Source of the DNA: Pseudomonas frederiksbergensis
GTDB lineage: Bacteria; Pseudomonadota; Gammaproteobacteria; Pseudomonadales; Pseudomonadaceae
Assembly (NCBI RefSeq): GCF_001874645.1
Contig: NZ_CP017886.1
Coordinates: 5,074,501-5,138,500 of the forward strand
Direction of reading: 5' to 3'
Length of the DNA: 64,000 bases
The position numbers were made by a program, and so were the translations under genes. This document shows positions 24,512 through 34,237 of this stretch, one piece after another. The notes under the pieces are model-generated. The model saw only the letters and a program-made list of their open reading frames with translations. It was not told the origin of the DNA and searched no databases. Position 1 is the stretch's first letter; every line of letters starts with the position of its first letter.

Positions 24512-26590
24512 TTAAGTCAGACCGACAGCGGATAACGCCATGTCGATCACTTTTATGCCAATGAATGGAACGATTACCCCACCCAACCCATAGATCAACA
24601 GGTTGCGGCGCAGCAGCAGGGCCGCACCGACCGGGCGGTACTTCACGCCTCTGAGCGCCAGGGGAATCAGGAAAATGATAATCAGCGCGTTGAAAATCAC
24701 CGCCGACAGCACCGCTGAATTCGGGCTCGTCAGCCCCATGATGTTGAGTGCCGCGAGTTGCGGGTAAGTGGTGACGAACGCCGCCGGCACGATCGCGAAA
24801 TACTTGGCGATGTCGTTGGCAATCGAGAAGGTGGTCAGCGAACCACGGGTCATCAGCATCTGTTTGCCCGTCTCCACCACCTCGATCAACTTCGTCGGGT
24901 TGCTGTCGAGGTCGACCATGTTGCCGGCTTCCTTGGCCGCCTGAGTCCCCGAGTTCATCGCCACGGCGACATCCGCCTGCGCCAGCGCCGGGGCGTCGTT
25001 GGTACCGTCGCCGGTCATGGCCACCAGCCGACCTTCGGCCTGGTAGCTGCGAATCAGTTCCAGCTTTTGTTCAGGGGTGGCTTCCGCCAGAAAATCATCG
25101 ACACCGGCCTCAGCGGCGATGGCGGCGGCGGTGATCCGGTTGTCCCCCGTCACCATCACGGTCTTGATCCCCATGCGCCGCAGCTCGGCGAAGCGTTCCT
25201 TGATGCCACCCTTGACGATGTCCTTGAGTTCGATGACGCCCAGCACCTTGGCCCCATCGGCGACCACCAATGGCGTACTGCCTCGCTGAGCCACTTCTTC
25301 GACGACGGTCTGTACCGCTTCGGGGAAATGCCCGCCCAGACTCTGGACATGCTTGAGGATCGCCTCACCGGAACCCTTGCGCAGTTGCCGGTCATCCATG
25401 TTGACGCCGCTCATGCGGGTCTGCGCCGAAAAGTGCACGAAGTGCGCATGCAGCGCCGAGATGTCGCGCTCTCGCAGGTTGAACCGTTGTTTGGCCAGGA
25501 CCACGATGCTGCGCCCCTCAGGCGTTTCGTCGGCCAGTGATGCAAGCTGTGCGATATCCGCCAGCTCCGATTCCTTGATGCCCGGCGCCGGTAAAAACGC
25601 CGAGGCGTGACGGTTGCCCAGCGTGATGGTCCCGGTCTTGTCGAGCAGCAGCACGTCGACATCACCAGCGGCCTCCACGGCCCGGCCGGAGGTGGCGATC
25701 ACGTTGGCTTCCATCATGCGGCTCATGCCGGCCACACCGACCGCCGACAGCAGCCCCGCGATGGTCGTCGGAATGAGGCACACCAGCAGTGAAATCAGCA
25801 CGGTGATCGAGACCGGCGCCCCGGACTTGGCGGCTGCGACGCCGAACAGGGAGAAGGGCAGAAGCGTCACCGTGACGCCCAAGAACACGATGGTCAGCGC
25901 GACCAGCAGGATCGACAGGGCGATTTCATTTGGGGTCTTTTGCCGTTTGGCATTCTCGACCATGGCGATCATGCGGTCGACGAAGGTCTCGCCGGGGTTG
26001 GTGGTCACGCGGATGACGATCCAGTCCGAGAGCACTCGGGTACCGCCGGTCACCGCAGAAAAGTCGCCGCCAGACTCGCGGATCACCGGAGCCGATTCGC
26101 CGGTAATGGCAGACTCATCCACCGAGGCGGCGCCTTCGATCACCTCGCCGTCGGCGGGGATTACCGAGTCTGCGAGGTCGCCGGCTTCAACCACCACCAC
26201 ATCGCCTTTGCACAGATCGCTCGATTGAGCCAACTGCCACTCGGCGCCGTAGTGCGGCTCGCGCAGCTTCTTGGCCCAGGTTTGCTTTTTCAGGTCGCGC
26301 AGAGAGGCCGCCTGGGCCTTGCTACGGCCTTCGGCCAAGGCCTCGGCAAAGTTGGCGAACAGCACGGTGAACCACAGCCACAGAGCAATCGCGAGGATGA
26401 ACCCGGTGCTGGCCTCGCCCTTGCCGCTGAGGGCCTGCGCCCAGAGGGCGGTGGTGATGATCGCGCCGATATAAACGACGAACATCACCGGGTTGCGCCA
26501 CTGGATCCTGGGGCTGAGTTTACGTACGGACTCGACAATGGCCGGTCTTATCAGTTTCGGGTCGAACAAGGAGAACGTTTTACGTGTCAT
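24512..26590 (-). CDS. kdpB: KdpB, P-type K+-transporting ATPase catalytic subunit
   Basis: 692 aa. The aspartyl phosphorylation motif [13 protein letters not shown] is near residue 320. TGES is present in [13 protein letters not shown], the nucleotide-domain KGS in RKGSGEAIL, and the hinge [14 protein letters not shown] with [20 protein letters not shown]. About seven membrane helices. It hydrolyses ATP to drive K+ uptake through KdpA in the inner membrane. 10 bp separate it from kdpA. Confidence 0.98.
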   Translation of the reverse strand: MTRKTFSLFDPKLIRPAIVESVRKLSPRIQWRNPVMFVVYIGAIITTALWAQALSGKGEASTGFILAIALWLWFTVLFANFAEALAEGRSKAQAASLRDLKKQTWAKKLREPHYGAEWQLAQSSDLCKGDVVVVEAGDLADSVIPADGEVIEGAASVDESAITGESAPVIRESGGDFSAVTGGTRVLSDWIVIRVTTNPGETFVDRMIAMVENAKRQKTPNEIALSILLVALTIVFLGVTVTLLPFSLFGVAAAKSGAPVSITVLISLLVCLIPTTIAGLLSAVGVAGMSRMMEANVIATSGRAVEAAGDVDVLLLDKTGTITLGNRHASAFLPAPGIKESELADIAQLASLADETPEGRSIVVLAKQRFNLRERDISALHAHFVHFSAQTRMSGVNMDDRQLRKGSGEAILKHVQSLGGHFPEAVQTVVEEVAQRGSTPLVVADGAKVLGVIELKDIVKGGIKERFAELRRMGIKTVMVTGDNRITAAAIAAEAGVDDFLAEATPEQKLELIRSYQAEGRLVAMTGDGTNDAPALAQADVAVAMNSGTQAAKEAGNMVDLDSNPTKLIEVVETGKQMLMTRGSLTTFSIANDIAKYFAIVPAAFVTTYPQLAALNIMGLTSPNSAVLSAVIFNALIIIFLIPLALRGVKYRPVGAALLLRRNLLIYGLGGVIVPFIGIKVIDMALSAVGLT

Positions 26591-26600
26591 GTGCCTGATC

Positions 26601-28373
26601 TCACTTGAACATCATGAGGTGTTCGACGACGGGGCCCAGCGCGAGCGCCGGTACATAGTTCAGCAAGCCGACCAGCAACACCGTGCCAATCAGCAGTACA
26701 ACGAACAGCATCCCGTGGGTGGGCATGGTGCCGCCGGTGACCGCCAGACGTTTCTTGGCGGCCAGGCTGCCAGCGACTGCGAGCACCGGTACGATCACGC
26801 CGAACCGGCCAAACCAACTGGCGATGGCCAGCATCGTGTTGTAGAACGGGGTGTTGGCCGACAGACCGGCGAAGGCGCTGCCGTTGTTGTTGGCCGCCGA
26901 GGTGAAGGCGTAGAGGATTTCCGAGAAGCCATGGGCGCCAGGGTTGGCGATTCCCAGCTTGCCGGCCTCGGCCATGACCGCGATGGCGGTCCCGAACAGC
27001 ACCAGCAGCGGCGTCACGAGGATGGCAATGGCGACCATCTTCATCTCGAAGGCTTCGATCTTCTTGCCCAAATACTCGGGGGTACGGCCAATCATCAAGC
27101 CGGCGATAAACACCGCGAGGATGGCGAACACCAGCATGCCGTACAGGCCGGAACCCGTGCCACCGAACACCACTTCACCGAGTTGCATCAGCACCAGCGG
27201 TACTGCGCCGCCCAGTGGGGTGAACGAGTCGTGCATCGCGTTGACCGCGCCGCATGAAGCCGCCGTCGTCACGGCCGCGAACAGGCTGGATGCGCTAATG
27301 CCGAAGCGCAGTTCCTTGCCTTCCATGTTGCCCGCCGCCGTATCGATGCCCAGCGCGGAAAACTGCGGATTGCCGAGTTGTTCGTAATGGGTGACGGCCA
27401 CCACCGCGATCACAAAGATGATCGTCATCGTCGCCAGCAGCGCCCAGCCTTGGCGTATGTCACCAACGACGTGACCGAAGACGAAACACAGCGCTGTAGG
27501 GATCAGGAAGATCGCGATCAGTTGAAGGAAGTTTGTGAGCGCGGTCGGGTTCTCGTAGGGGTGCGCCGAGTTGGCGTTGAAGAAACCACCGCCATTGGTG
27601 CCGAGCATTTTGATCGCTTCTTGCGAGGCGACCGGTCCCATCGCGATGGTCTGCTTGTCGGTGCTGGCGGCCTTGGTCACCGGATTGCCCTGGGCATCAA
27701 GGGTCGGCTGGCCGGCGTTATTGAGCACGGGGTCCTGGTACTGCATGACCTCCAGTGTCGAGACGTCTTTGTACGGGTCAAGGTTCTGAATCGCCCCCTG
27801 ACTGACGAAGAACAGCGCGAATATCAGTGACAGTGGCAACAGCACCCACAAGGTGACGCGGGTGAGGTCAGTCCAGGCGTTGCCGATGCTGTCCGCGCTG
27901 TGGCGTGCGAACCCTCGGATCAGGGCAACTGCCACCACGATGCCTGTCGCGGCGGACAGGAAGTTCTGCACCGTCAACGCGAGCATCTGGGTCAGGTAAC
28001 TCATCGTTGATTCGCCGCTGTAGGCTTGCCAGTCGGTATTGGTGACGAAGCTGACGGCGGTATTGAACGAGGAGTCGGGGGTGACGGCAGCAAACCCCTG
28101 CGGGTTGAACGGCAGAACGCCTTGCAACCGTTGCAAGGCATAAACGGCCAGGAACCCCAACGCGTTGAACAGAATCAATGCGAGCGCGTACTGGACCCAA
28201 CCCATCTGCGTTTCAGGCTTGACGCCCGCCAGGCGATATAGCGGCGACTCGATGCGTGAACCGAAGGCAAATCGGCCCTCCATTACTGTGGTCAGCCAAC
28301 GCCCCAGCGGCCAAGCCAGAATGCCCAGCGCCAGGAGAAAGGCTCCGAGTAGAACCCAGGCTTGAATAGTCAC
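26601..28373 (-). CDS. kdpA: KdpA, K+-translocating subunit
   Basis: 590 aa, somewhat longer than the usual 557-565. It starts with GTG, which overlaps the kdpF stop (GTGA). Around ten membrane helices carry four selectivity-loop repeats, visible as [50 protein letters not shown] and [20 protein letters not shown]. It forms the K+ pore of the high-affinity KdpFABC pump in the inner membrane. Confidence 0.97.
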   Translation of the reverse strand: MTIQAWVLLGAFLLALGILAWPLGRWLTTVMEGRFAFGSRIESPLYRLAGVKPETQMGWVQYALALILFNALGFLAVYALQRLQGVLPFNPQGFAAVTPDSSFNTAVSFVTNTDWQAYSGESTMSYLTQMLALTVQNFLSAATGIVVAVALIRGFARHSADSIGNAWTDLTRVTLWVLLPLSLIFALFFVSQGAIQNLDPYKDVSTLEVMQYQDPVLNNAGQPTLDAQGNPVTKAASTDKQTIAMGPVASQEAIKMLGTNGGGFFNANSAHPYENPTALTNFLQLIAIFLIPTALCFVFGHVVGDIRQGWALLATMTIIFVIAVVAVTHYEQLGNPQFSALGIDTAAGNMEGKELRFGISASSLFAAVTTAASCGAVNAMHDSFTPLGGAVPLVLMQLGEVVFGGTGSGLYGMLVFAILAVFIAGLMIGRTPEYLGKKIEAFEMKMVAIAILVTPLLVLFGTAIAVMAEAGKLGIANPGAHGFSEILYAFTSAANNNGSAFAGLSANTPFYNTMLAIASWFGRFGVIVPVLAVAGSLAAKKRLAVTGGTMPTHGMLFVVLLIGTVLLVGLLNYVPALALGPVVEHLMMFK

Positions 28374-28462
28374 AGGAAGTCCTCCGGAAACAACAGCGCG
28401 GCGCCCAAATACAGCAGCAAGCCGGCTGCGATTAGCCCGCCGAAAAGATAGAAGCCAGTCAT
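28370..28462 (-). CDS. kdpF: KdpF, small K+-ATPase subunit
   Basis: 30 aa with one membrane helix ([29 protein letters not shown]). It is coupled by 4-base overlaps both upstream (to the 31-aa ORF) and downstream (to kdpA). Size, position and the LYLxxALLxPE pattern identify KdpF, which stabilises the complex. It is below usual ORF-calling length. Confidence 0.9.
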   Translation of the reverse strand: MTGFYLFGGLIAAGLLLYLGAALLFPEDFL

Positions 28463-28554
28463 GAGCGTCTCCTGTTGAGCGCCGCGCAGCCGTATGTCAG
28501 GCCGACCAGGATGATGAGAAACAGTGCACCGAGTAGCAAAAAGAAGAAGTCCAT
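28459..28554 (-). CDS. 31-residue membrane ORF upstream of and overlapping kdpF
   Basis: Short ORF starting [20 protein letters not shown], then [12 protein letters not shown] perfect GGAGG ribosome site lies 7 bases before the ATG, and its stop overlaps the kdpF start (ATGA), so it is the true first gene of the kdp operon. One hydrophobic helix is followed by a basic tail, giving predicted Nout-Cin topology like KdpF. No family name is known to me. It may be an additional small subunit or a coupling leader for kdpF. Confidence 0.7.
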   Translation of the reverse strand: MDFFFLLLGALFLIILVGLTYGCAALNRRRS

Positions 28555-28644
28555 CGCGTTTCCTCCAAAGATGAGGCAAGCCTAGTTGGACGTCTGGAAA
28601 GTTGTTAACAGGAATGAGGGCAATAAAATAAAGATTTGATAAAG

Positions 28645-28896
28645 ATGCCACTCAGCTACGGCTACCCGATCAACGCGCTGCACGCCACCGCCGACTACCG
28701 CATCCGCGCGGTCACTCAAGTGCTGGAAAATATCGCTTTTCGTGCCGACATCGAGAGCGACACGGTGGTGCTGGCCGTCTTCGCCAAACTGCTGGCCATT
28801 CCGTTGCGCGATGGGTATGACGTGATGGATGTGGTCGGCAGACGCTTGCGGGCGCAGGCGTCGGAGCGAATGAAAACGGGCGCTCTGAAGGCGTAA
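28645..28896 (+). CDS. Hypothetical ORF, doubtful or degenerate
   Basis: 83 codons (TADYRIRAVTQVLENIAFRA, RDGYDVMDVVGRRLRAQASE) on the strand opposite kdp. There is no ribosome site. After the TAA at 28894 the same frame continues with coding-like text (VERLKDRNLAFNLEQLVAAY) to 28998, overlapping the tetR 3' end. It may be the tail of a lost gene with an in-frame stop. Function unknown. Confidence 0.3.
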   Translation: MPLSYGYPINALHATADYRIRAVTQVLENIAFRADIESDTVVLAVFAKLLAIPLRDGYDVMDVVGRRLRAQASERMKTGALKA

Positions 28897-28936
28897 TACC
28901 AATCCGTTGAGCGTTTAAAAGATCGCAACCTGGCGT

Positions 28937-29632
28937 TCAATCTGGAACAACTGGTGGCCGCGTATCGACAGCCTTTTCTGGCGTCGATGGCCGGGTAGCT
29001 TGGGGCTGATTGAGCGTCACAACGTAAGCACGAAACATATCCGCCAGCCCATCGGCGCAAACAGTCATTTCCATCTCGCTACGCGGGCTGCCGGAAAAAT
29101 CCTTTCCCACCGAACTGAGCGTGATCAGGATCAGATCGCATGCCGCTGTGCGGGTTGGCTCGCTGACCTCGGGCAGCAGTTCGAGCATGAAGGTGGCGAA
29201 GATCTGCCGTCCTGCCGCGCGCACTTCGTGGGCTTGGGGCGCATCGCGATAGAGCGGCGCCGCGTCGTTCAGCGCACCGCGCATCTGTGCTTCCTCGCAC
29301 TCCGAACGTATAAACGCCTGTACCAATGTGCGCAGGCGATCCAGTGGCGGCTCTTCGAGGTTTTCCAGAATCCGCCGCAGCATCTGCGTGGTGTGCAGCC
29401 ACTCATCACTCTGCAACCGGAACAGGATCGCGGCCTTGTTGGGGAAGTACTGGTACAGCGAGCCGATACTCACGCCAGCCTTTTCCGCGACCCGTGCGGT
29501 GGTAAAACGGGTGGCACCGTGCTCGGTCAAAACCTGAATAGCAGCCTGCAGAATCGCCGCGACCAGATCAGTGGAGCGTGCCTGCTGCGGCTGTTTGCGT
29601 GAGGAAATACGGGCGGTCTGACGGTTTGTCAT
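28937..29632 (-). CDS. TetR/AcrR family transcriptional regulator
   Basis: 231 aa. The DNA-binding part is AILQAAIQVLTEHGATRFTT, then ARVAEKAGVSIGSLYQYFPN, a standard TetR helix-turn-helix with the YQYFPNK signature. The helical ligand domain is complete. It is divergent from an O-methyltransferase gene with a 113-bp spacer containing a perfect-arm palindrome (29698-29717), so it probably represses that gene and itself. Inducer unknown. Confidence 0.9.
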   Translation of the reverse strand: MTNRQTARISSRKQPQQARSTDLVAAILQAAIQVLTEHGATRFTTARVAEKAGVSIGSLYQYFPNKAAILFRLQSDEWLHTTQMLRRILENLEEPPLDRLRTLVQAFIRSECEEAQMRGALNDAAPLYRDAPQAHEVRAAGRQIFATFMLELLPEVSEPTRTAACDLILITLSSVGKDFSGSPRSEMEMTVCADGLADMFRAYVVTLNQPQATRPSTPEKAVDTRPPVVPD

Positions 29633-29697
29633 GGGCAGCTCGGGCGTCGGGAGGAAAACGCGAATAGCGAATGTGGTGAATCACTCGCATCATTTAA

Positions 29698-29717
29698 ATG
29701 CGACGAATTAGTCGCAT
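29698..29717. promoter_or_regulatory. TetR operator palindrome
   Basis: ATGCGAC-GAATTA-GTCGCAT: 7-bp perfect arms with a 6-bp spacer, between the divergent tetR (start 29632) and methyltransferase (start 29746). A looser GCGA...TCGC pair lies just to its left (29668-29688). Size and position suit a TetR dimer site. Confidence 0.7.
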
Positions 29718-29745
29718 ATTAATCCCCCACTGACGGAAATCAATC

Positions 29746-30402
29746 ATGACAACCTTGACCACTGAGCCATTGGCGAGCCTGATCGAGCGCCTCTACACCC
29801 AAGCCAGCACCGCCACCAGTCCGGTGCTGAGCACGGTGTCCGGCGAAGAGCGTGAACGCCTGATGCACAGCAAGACCGACTACCTGAAACTCTACGGACT
29901 GCTCAAGGACCTGTGGCTGCCGGTCTCCCGTGACACCGGCAAGCTGCTGTACATGCTGGCGCGCAACACAAAGGCGAAGACAATCGTCGAGTTTGGTACT
30001 TCATTCGGCCTGTCCACCTTGCACTTGGCGGCGGCGCTGCGCGACAACGGCGGCGGAGTGCTGATCGGCAGCGAATTCGAACCGTCGAAGATCGCGCTGG
30101 CGCGCAATCACTTCGTTGAAGGCGGCGTCAGCGACCTGGTGGGGATTCGTGAAGGCGATGCGCTCGTCACCCTTGCAACCGACCTCCCGGAATCTGTCGA
30201 TCTGCTCCTGCTCGATGGTGCCAAGGCATTGTATGGTGACGTATTGAACCTGGTCGAAAAACACCTGAAACCGGGAGCGCTGGTGGTAGCGGACAACACG
30301 GATTACTGCCCCGAGTATCTTGCCTACGTGCGCGCGCCGGAGAACGGTTACCTGTCTGTGCCTTTTGCCGACGATATTGAGTTGTCAATGCGCCTGGGCT
30401 GA
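29746..30402 (+). CDS. Class I SAM-dependent O-methyltransferase
   Basis: 218 aa. The Rossmann SAM motif is TIVEFGTSFGLSTLHLAAAL, and the metal-binding and post-motif blocks are VDLLLLDGAKALYGDVLNLV and GALVVADNTDYCPEYLAYVR. This is the catechol-type O-methyltransferase family (Methyltransf_24/3). It would methylate a small hydroxylated compound. The divergent TetR with the operator between suggests induction by such a compound. A terminator follows 14 bp after the stop. Confidence 0.85.
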   Translation: MTTLTTEPLASLIERLYTQASTATSPVLSTVSGEERERLMHSKTDYLKLYGLLKDLWLPVSRDTGKLLYMLARNTKAKTIVEFGTSFGLSTLHLAAALRDNGGGVLIGSEFEPSKIALARNHFVEGGVSDLVGIREGDALVTLATDLPESVDLLLLDGAKALYGDVLNLVEKHLKPGALVVADNTDYCPEYLAYVRAPENGYLSVPFADDIELSMRLG

Positions 30403-30415
30403 TTCAGGTCTCTTT

Positions 30416-30441
30416 AGGGGCCACCGATTGGGGTGGCTCCT
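30416..30441 (+). terminator. Hairpin after the O-methyltransferase gene
   Basis: AGGGGCCACC, loop GATTGG, GGTGGCTCCT. The stem is 9-10 bp, 14 bp downstream of the stop codon. No long U-tract follows, so its strength is uncertain. Confidence 0.6.
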
Positions 30442-30771
30442 AGGTGCCCAGCAAGGTGGCGCGCGGTCCGCGACACTCAAGGGTTTGCTCATGAAAGGGA
30501 AGGGGGCGGATTTATTTTCCGTAGCCTGACTGTCTGCAATGGGTTGTTTTCTACCTGTTGCGACCAGTTGAATCCACAATCCAAATCGAACAGTGACATA
30601 AACGCACGAATTGCTCCCGCTGACGCACTCCTTCAGCGAAGACCCGGGGGCGATAGTCCTATTGTGGAGATTTGGCGGCTCGGGAATGCCAAAACTGTCC
30701 TACAGTTTGTGGGATGTCGTCATCTGATACGACGTCCCCCTCCCACAGAACAAAAACAAGAGAATCGACTC
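30442..30771 (+). promoter_or_regulatory. 330-bp leader region of the gamma-glutamyltransferase gene
   Basis: No credible gene. The frame of the following ORF is open upstream, but without a start signal. Just before the gene a near-perfect hairpin, GGGATGTCGT...ACGACGTCCC (30712-30739), lies in the presumed 5' untranslated region, 32 bp before the ATG. It could influence expression. No known riboswitch recognised. Confidence 0.4.
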
Positions 30772-32499
30772 ATGACATTCGAGCCCCTTGCCAAATCGCT
30801 GATAGCGACTGCACTCGCTATTGGTTGCGCCTGCGCACAAGCCGCTTCGCAAGCCCCGGTCGCCGCCGAAAATGGCATGGTGGTTACCGCCCAGCGTCTG
30901 GCCACCCACGTTGGCGTCGACGTTCTCAAGGACGGCGGCAACGCAGTCGATGCAGCGGTTGCGGTCGGCTATGCGCTGGCGGTGGTCTACCCCGCGGCAG
31001 GCAACATCGGTGGCGGCGGTTTCATGACTATCCAACTGGCCGATGGCCGCAAGACTTTCCTCGACTTCCGCGAGAAGGCGCCCCTGGCGGCCACCGCGAA
31101 CATGTACCTCGACAAGGATGGCAATGTCGTCCCGGACCTGAGCTCCAAGGGACACCTGGCCGTCGGCGTGCCGGGAACGGTGTCGGGGATGGAGCTGGCG
31201 CTGACAAAATACGGCACGATGAAGCGTGCCGATGTCATCGCCCCGGCCATCAAGTACGCCGAGGACGGCTTCGTGCTTGAGCAGGGCGACGTCGATCTGC
31301 TTGATACTGCCACTGACCAATTCAAGAAAGACATGCACGACTCGGGCGCAATCTTCCTGAGCAATGGCGAGCCGCTTCAGGTGGGTCAGAAGCTGGTGCA
31401 AAAGGACCTGGCCAAGACGCTGCGGGAAATTTCCAGTAAAGGTACTGACGGCTTCTACAAGGGCTGGGTTGCCCAGGCCATCGTCGACTCAAGCAAGGCC
31501 GGCAAGGGGCTCATCACACAAGCCGACCTCGACAAATACAAGACCCGCGAGCTCGCGCCGATCGAGTGTGACTACCGCGGTTATCACGTTGTCTCTGCGC
31601 CACCGCCAAGCTCGGGTGGGGTGATTATTTGCGAGATCATGAACATCCTCGAAGGCTACCCGATGCCAAGCCTGGGCTTTCACTCGGCACAGGGGCTGCA
31701 CTATCAGATCGAGGCGATGCGTCACGCCTATGTCGACCGCAACAGCTATCTGGGCGACCCCGACTTCGTCAAGAACCCGATAGCGCATCTGCTGGACAAA
31801 GGCTATGCGGCGAAGCTGCGTGCTGCCATCGACCCGCAAAAAGCCGGTATTTCCCACGATATCAAACCCGGGGTAGCGCCGCACGAGGGCAACAACACCA
31901 CGCACTACTCGATTGTCGACAAGTGGGGTAATGCGGTCTCGGTGACTTACACCCTCAACGATTGGTTTGGTGCAGGGGTCATGGCCAGCAAGACCGGCAT
32001 CATGCTCAACGACGAAATGGACGACTTCACCTCCAAGGTGGGTGTGCCCAATATGTACGGTCTGGTGCAGGGTGAAGCGAACGCGATCGCCCCAGGCAAA
32101 GCACCACTGTCTTCAATGAGCCCGACCATCGTCACCAAAGACGGCAAAACAGTGATGGTCGTTGGCACGCCGGGAGGCAGCCGGATTATCACCGCGACCT
32201 TGCTGACCATCCTCAATGTGATCGACTACGGCATGAATATTCAGGAAGCGGTCGATGCGCCGCGATTCCATCAACAGTGGTTGCCTGAAGAGACCAATCT
32301 CGAAGCGTTCGCCGTGAGTCCGGACACCCGGAAAATCCTCGAAAGCTGGGGGCAGAAGTTCACCGGCCCGCAGAGCGCCAACCATCTTGCGGCGATTTTG
32401 GTCGGCGCGCCTGCACTTGGCGCAAAACCGGTCGGCAAGAACCGCTTCTACGGCGCGAACGATCCACGGCGTAACACTGGACTTTCGCTGGGCTATTGA
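30772..32499 (+). CDS. ggt: Gamma-glutamyltransferase
   Basis: 575 aa from the ATG at 30772 with signal peptide ALAIGCACAQA; the frame upstream is open but would precede the signal peptide. The precursor is expected to self-cleave at the Thr of NNTTHYS (T376), giving large and small subunits. R100 in DFREKAP binds the gamma-glutamyl carboxylate, and PLSSMSPTIV and GTPGGSRI line the active site. It acts in the periplasm on glutathione and other gamma-glutamyl compounds. Monocistronic. Confidence 0.93.
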   Translation: MTFEPLAKSLIATALAIGCACAQAASQAPVAAENGMVVTAQRLATHVGVDVLKDGGNAVDAAVAVGYALAVVYPAAGNIGGGGFMTIQLADGRKTFLDFREKAPLAATANMYLDKDGNVVPDLSSKGHLAVGVPGTVSGMELALTKYGTMKRADVIAPAIKYAEDGFVLEQGDVDLLDTATDQFKKDMHDSGAIFLSNGEPLQVGQKLVQKDLAKTLREISSKGTDGFYKGWVAQAIVDSSKAGKGLITQADLDKYKTRELAPIECDYRGYHVVSAPPPSSGGVIICEIMNILEGYPMPSLGFHSAQGLHYQIEAMRHAYVDRNSYLGDPDFVKNPIAHLLDKGYAAKLRAAIDPQKAGISHDIKPGVAPHEGNNTTHYSIVDKWGNAVSVTYTLNDWFGAGVMASKTGIMLNDEMDDFTSKVGVPNMYGLVQGEANAIAPGKAPLSSMSPTIVTKDGKTVMVVGTPGGSRIITATLLTILNVIDYGMNIQEAVDAPRFHQQWLPEETNLEAFAVSPDTRKILESWGQKFTGPQSANHLAAILVGAPALGAKPVGKNRFYGANDPRRNTGLSLGY

Positions 32500-32684
32500 G
32501 TCAGAGGCGGAGCCCTGTTTCAGGGCTCCGCTGAATGGCGGCTGTCGCTCCATCCAGACATCTTTCGTGTTCAAACCGGAAGAAAGCTGGCCAATAGCTT
32601 TCATTCCGGTCATTAGTACCGTTCGAAGGCGTTTATACTGCGCGGGCCTTTGATGAATGTGCACTCAACAGCCTTGGTACTCAC

Positions 32685-34214
32685 TTGAAACGCGATCTTC
32701 GACTTGCCACTTTGCTGACCTCCCTGGTGTGTGTATCCGTGGTGCTGCTGACTGCCTGGCAGATTTGGACAAACCGACAGAACACCTTGAGTGATATCGA
32801 AACCGGCACACTGAATCTGGCCAATGCACTCAACACTTACACCGAGGGTGCCTTCAAACAAAGTGAAGTGGTACTGCTGGGGCTGACAGACAGGATCGAG
32901 AAAGACGGGATCGGCCCGGAGCAGCTCGAACGACTGGGAGTACTGGTCGCTCAGGAGATGGATGCGCTGGCGCAATTGAACAGCGTGGTGCTGTATGACG
33001 CCCGGGGGGACTGGATATTCTCGACCAACAAGCCTACTGCACTCCACAGCAACAACGCTGATCGAGATTTCTTCAAGCATCACCGCGACAATCCAGACCG
33101 CGGGGTCTTCATCGGTCCGGCGATTCTCAGTCGTGCGACTGGCGCTTGGGTGATTTCGGTCAGTCGGCGTATCGATCATCCGGACGGAAGTTTTGCCGGG
33201 GTGATAGCCGCCACCTTGAGTCTCGAACACTTCCTCAAACTGTATCGAACCATTCAAGTGGGGCAGTTCGGTGCGATTAGCCTGACCTCATCCGAAGGAC
33301 GTCTGCTGGTGAGGTACCCATTCCAGGAGCAGGACATCGGCCGTGATCTGTCTCCGGCCCCCATATTTTCCGAGTACCTGCGCAAGATGTCGTCAGGCAC
33401 CGTGGACTTTGCTTCAAAAGTCGATGGCATACACCGAATCTACGCGTTCACCAGAAGTAATCAATATCCCCTCGTAACGACGGTAGCGGTGGGCCAGGAC
33501 GAGGCCATGCAAGCGTGGTGGAGCCAGGCAAAGCAATCTGTCGCCGTGGTGATAGTGTTGCTGGGACTGTTGGTTGCGCTGGGGCGCAGATTGATTGCCC
33601 ACATCAGTCATCGTATTCGGGCTGAGACAGCACTGCGAACCACCCAGACCACGCTGATCGAGCTTAACCATACGCTGGAGATTCTTGCCCGCGAGGACAA
33701 GCTGACCGGTCTCGCCAACCGCCGGCATTTCGATCAGTCTCTGGATAGCGAGTTCAAACGTGCCAAGCGGCTTCGCCGCCCTCTGTCACTGATCCTGATC
33801 GATGTGGATTTTTTCAAGCGGTACAACGATCACTATGGGCATCTCGCCGGAGATGAATGCCTGCGGATAATCAGTCAGTCGATCAAGCAGTGCGTGCGCC
33901 GTCCAGGTGACATGACCGCCCGCTACGGCGGTGAAGAAATCGCCGTCGTGATGCCCAATACAGACGAATCGGGAGCCCGCTCGGTTGCCGAGGCGATTAT
34001 CCTCGGCATTGCGCACGCGCAACTTGAACACCTGTCGAGTCCTTTCGGTACCGTGACTGCCAGCCTGGGACTGGTGACTTTTACCGCCTACGATAGCAAG
34101 CATGATGAAAAGGCCTTGATCGATCAGGCAGACCGTGCGCTTTACCTGGCGAAGTCACAGGGTAGAAATCGCCTGAGTGTCGCCGCCGCTGAAGTGCAAG
34201 GTGAATCTGCGTAA
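32685..34214 (+). CDS. Membrane diguanylate cyclase (Cache-GGDEF)
   Basis: 509 aa if the TTG at 32685 is used. The N-terminal helix (LATLLTSLVCVSVVLLTAW) anchors a periplasmic dCache/PDC sensor (about residues 35-275, with DRDFFKHHRDNPDRGVFIG and GAWVISVSRRI). A second helix is at about 285-305, then a C-terminal GGDEF domain. The active site reads ARYGGEEIAVVM (GGEEI) and is preceded by RPGD, an RxxD inhibitory site. It makes c-di-GMP in response to an extracellular ligand. No EAL domain. Confidence 0.9.
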   Translation: MKRDLRLATLLTSLVCVSVVLLTAWQIWTNRQNTLSDIETGTLNLANALNTYTEGAFKQSEVVLLGLTDRIEKDGIGPEQLERLGVLVAQEMDALAQLNSVVLYDARGDWIFSTNKPTALHSNNADRDFFKHHRDNPDRGVFIGPAILSRATGAWVISVSRRIDHPDGSFAGVIAATLSLEHFLKLYRTIQVGQFGAISLTSSEGRLLVRYPFQEQDIGRDLSPAPIFSEYLRKMSSGTVDFASKVDGIHRIYAFTRSNQYPLVTTVAVGQDEAMQAWWSQAKQSVAVVIVLLGLLVALGRRLIAHISHRIRAETALRTTQTTLIELNHTLEILAREDKLTGLANRRHFDQSLDSEFKRAKRLRRPLSLILIDVDFFKRYNDHYGHLAGDECLRIISQSIKQCVRRPGDMTARYGGEEIAVVMPNTDESGARSVAEAIILGIAHAQLEHLSSPFGTVTASLGLVTFTAYDSKHDEKALIDQADRALYLAKSQGRNRLSVAAAEVQGESA

Positions 34215-34237
34215 TCCGCAATTACGCTCGTGTGCTA

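Noticed and set aside
30433..30771. N-terminal extension of gamma-glutamyltransferase
   Set aside because: The frame is open, but the signal peptide begins at the ATG 30772 and no initiation signal exists upstream.
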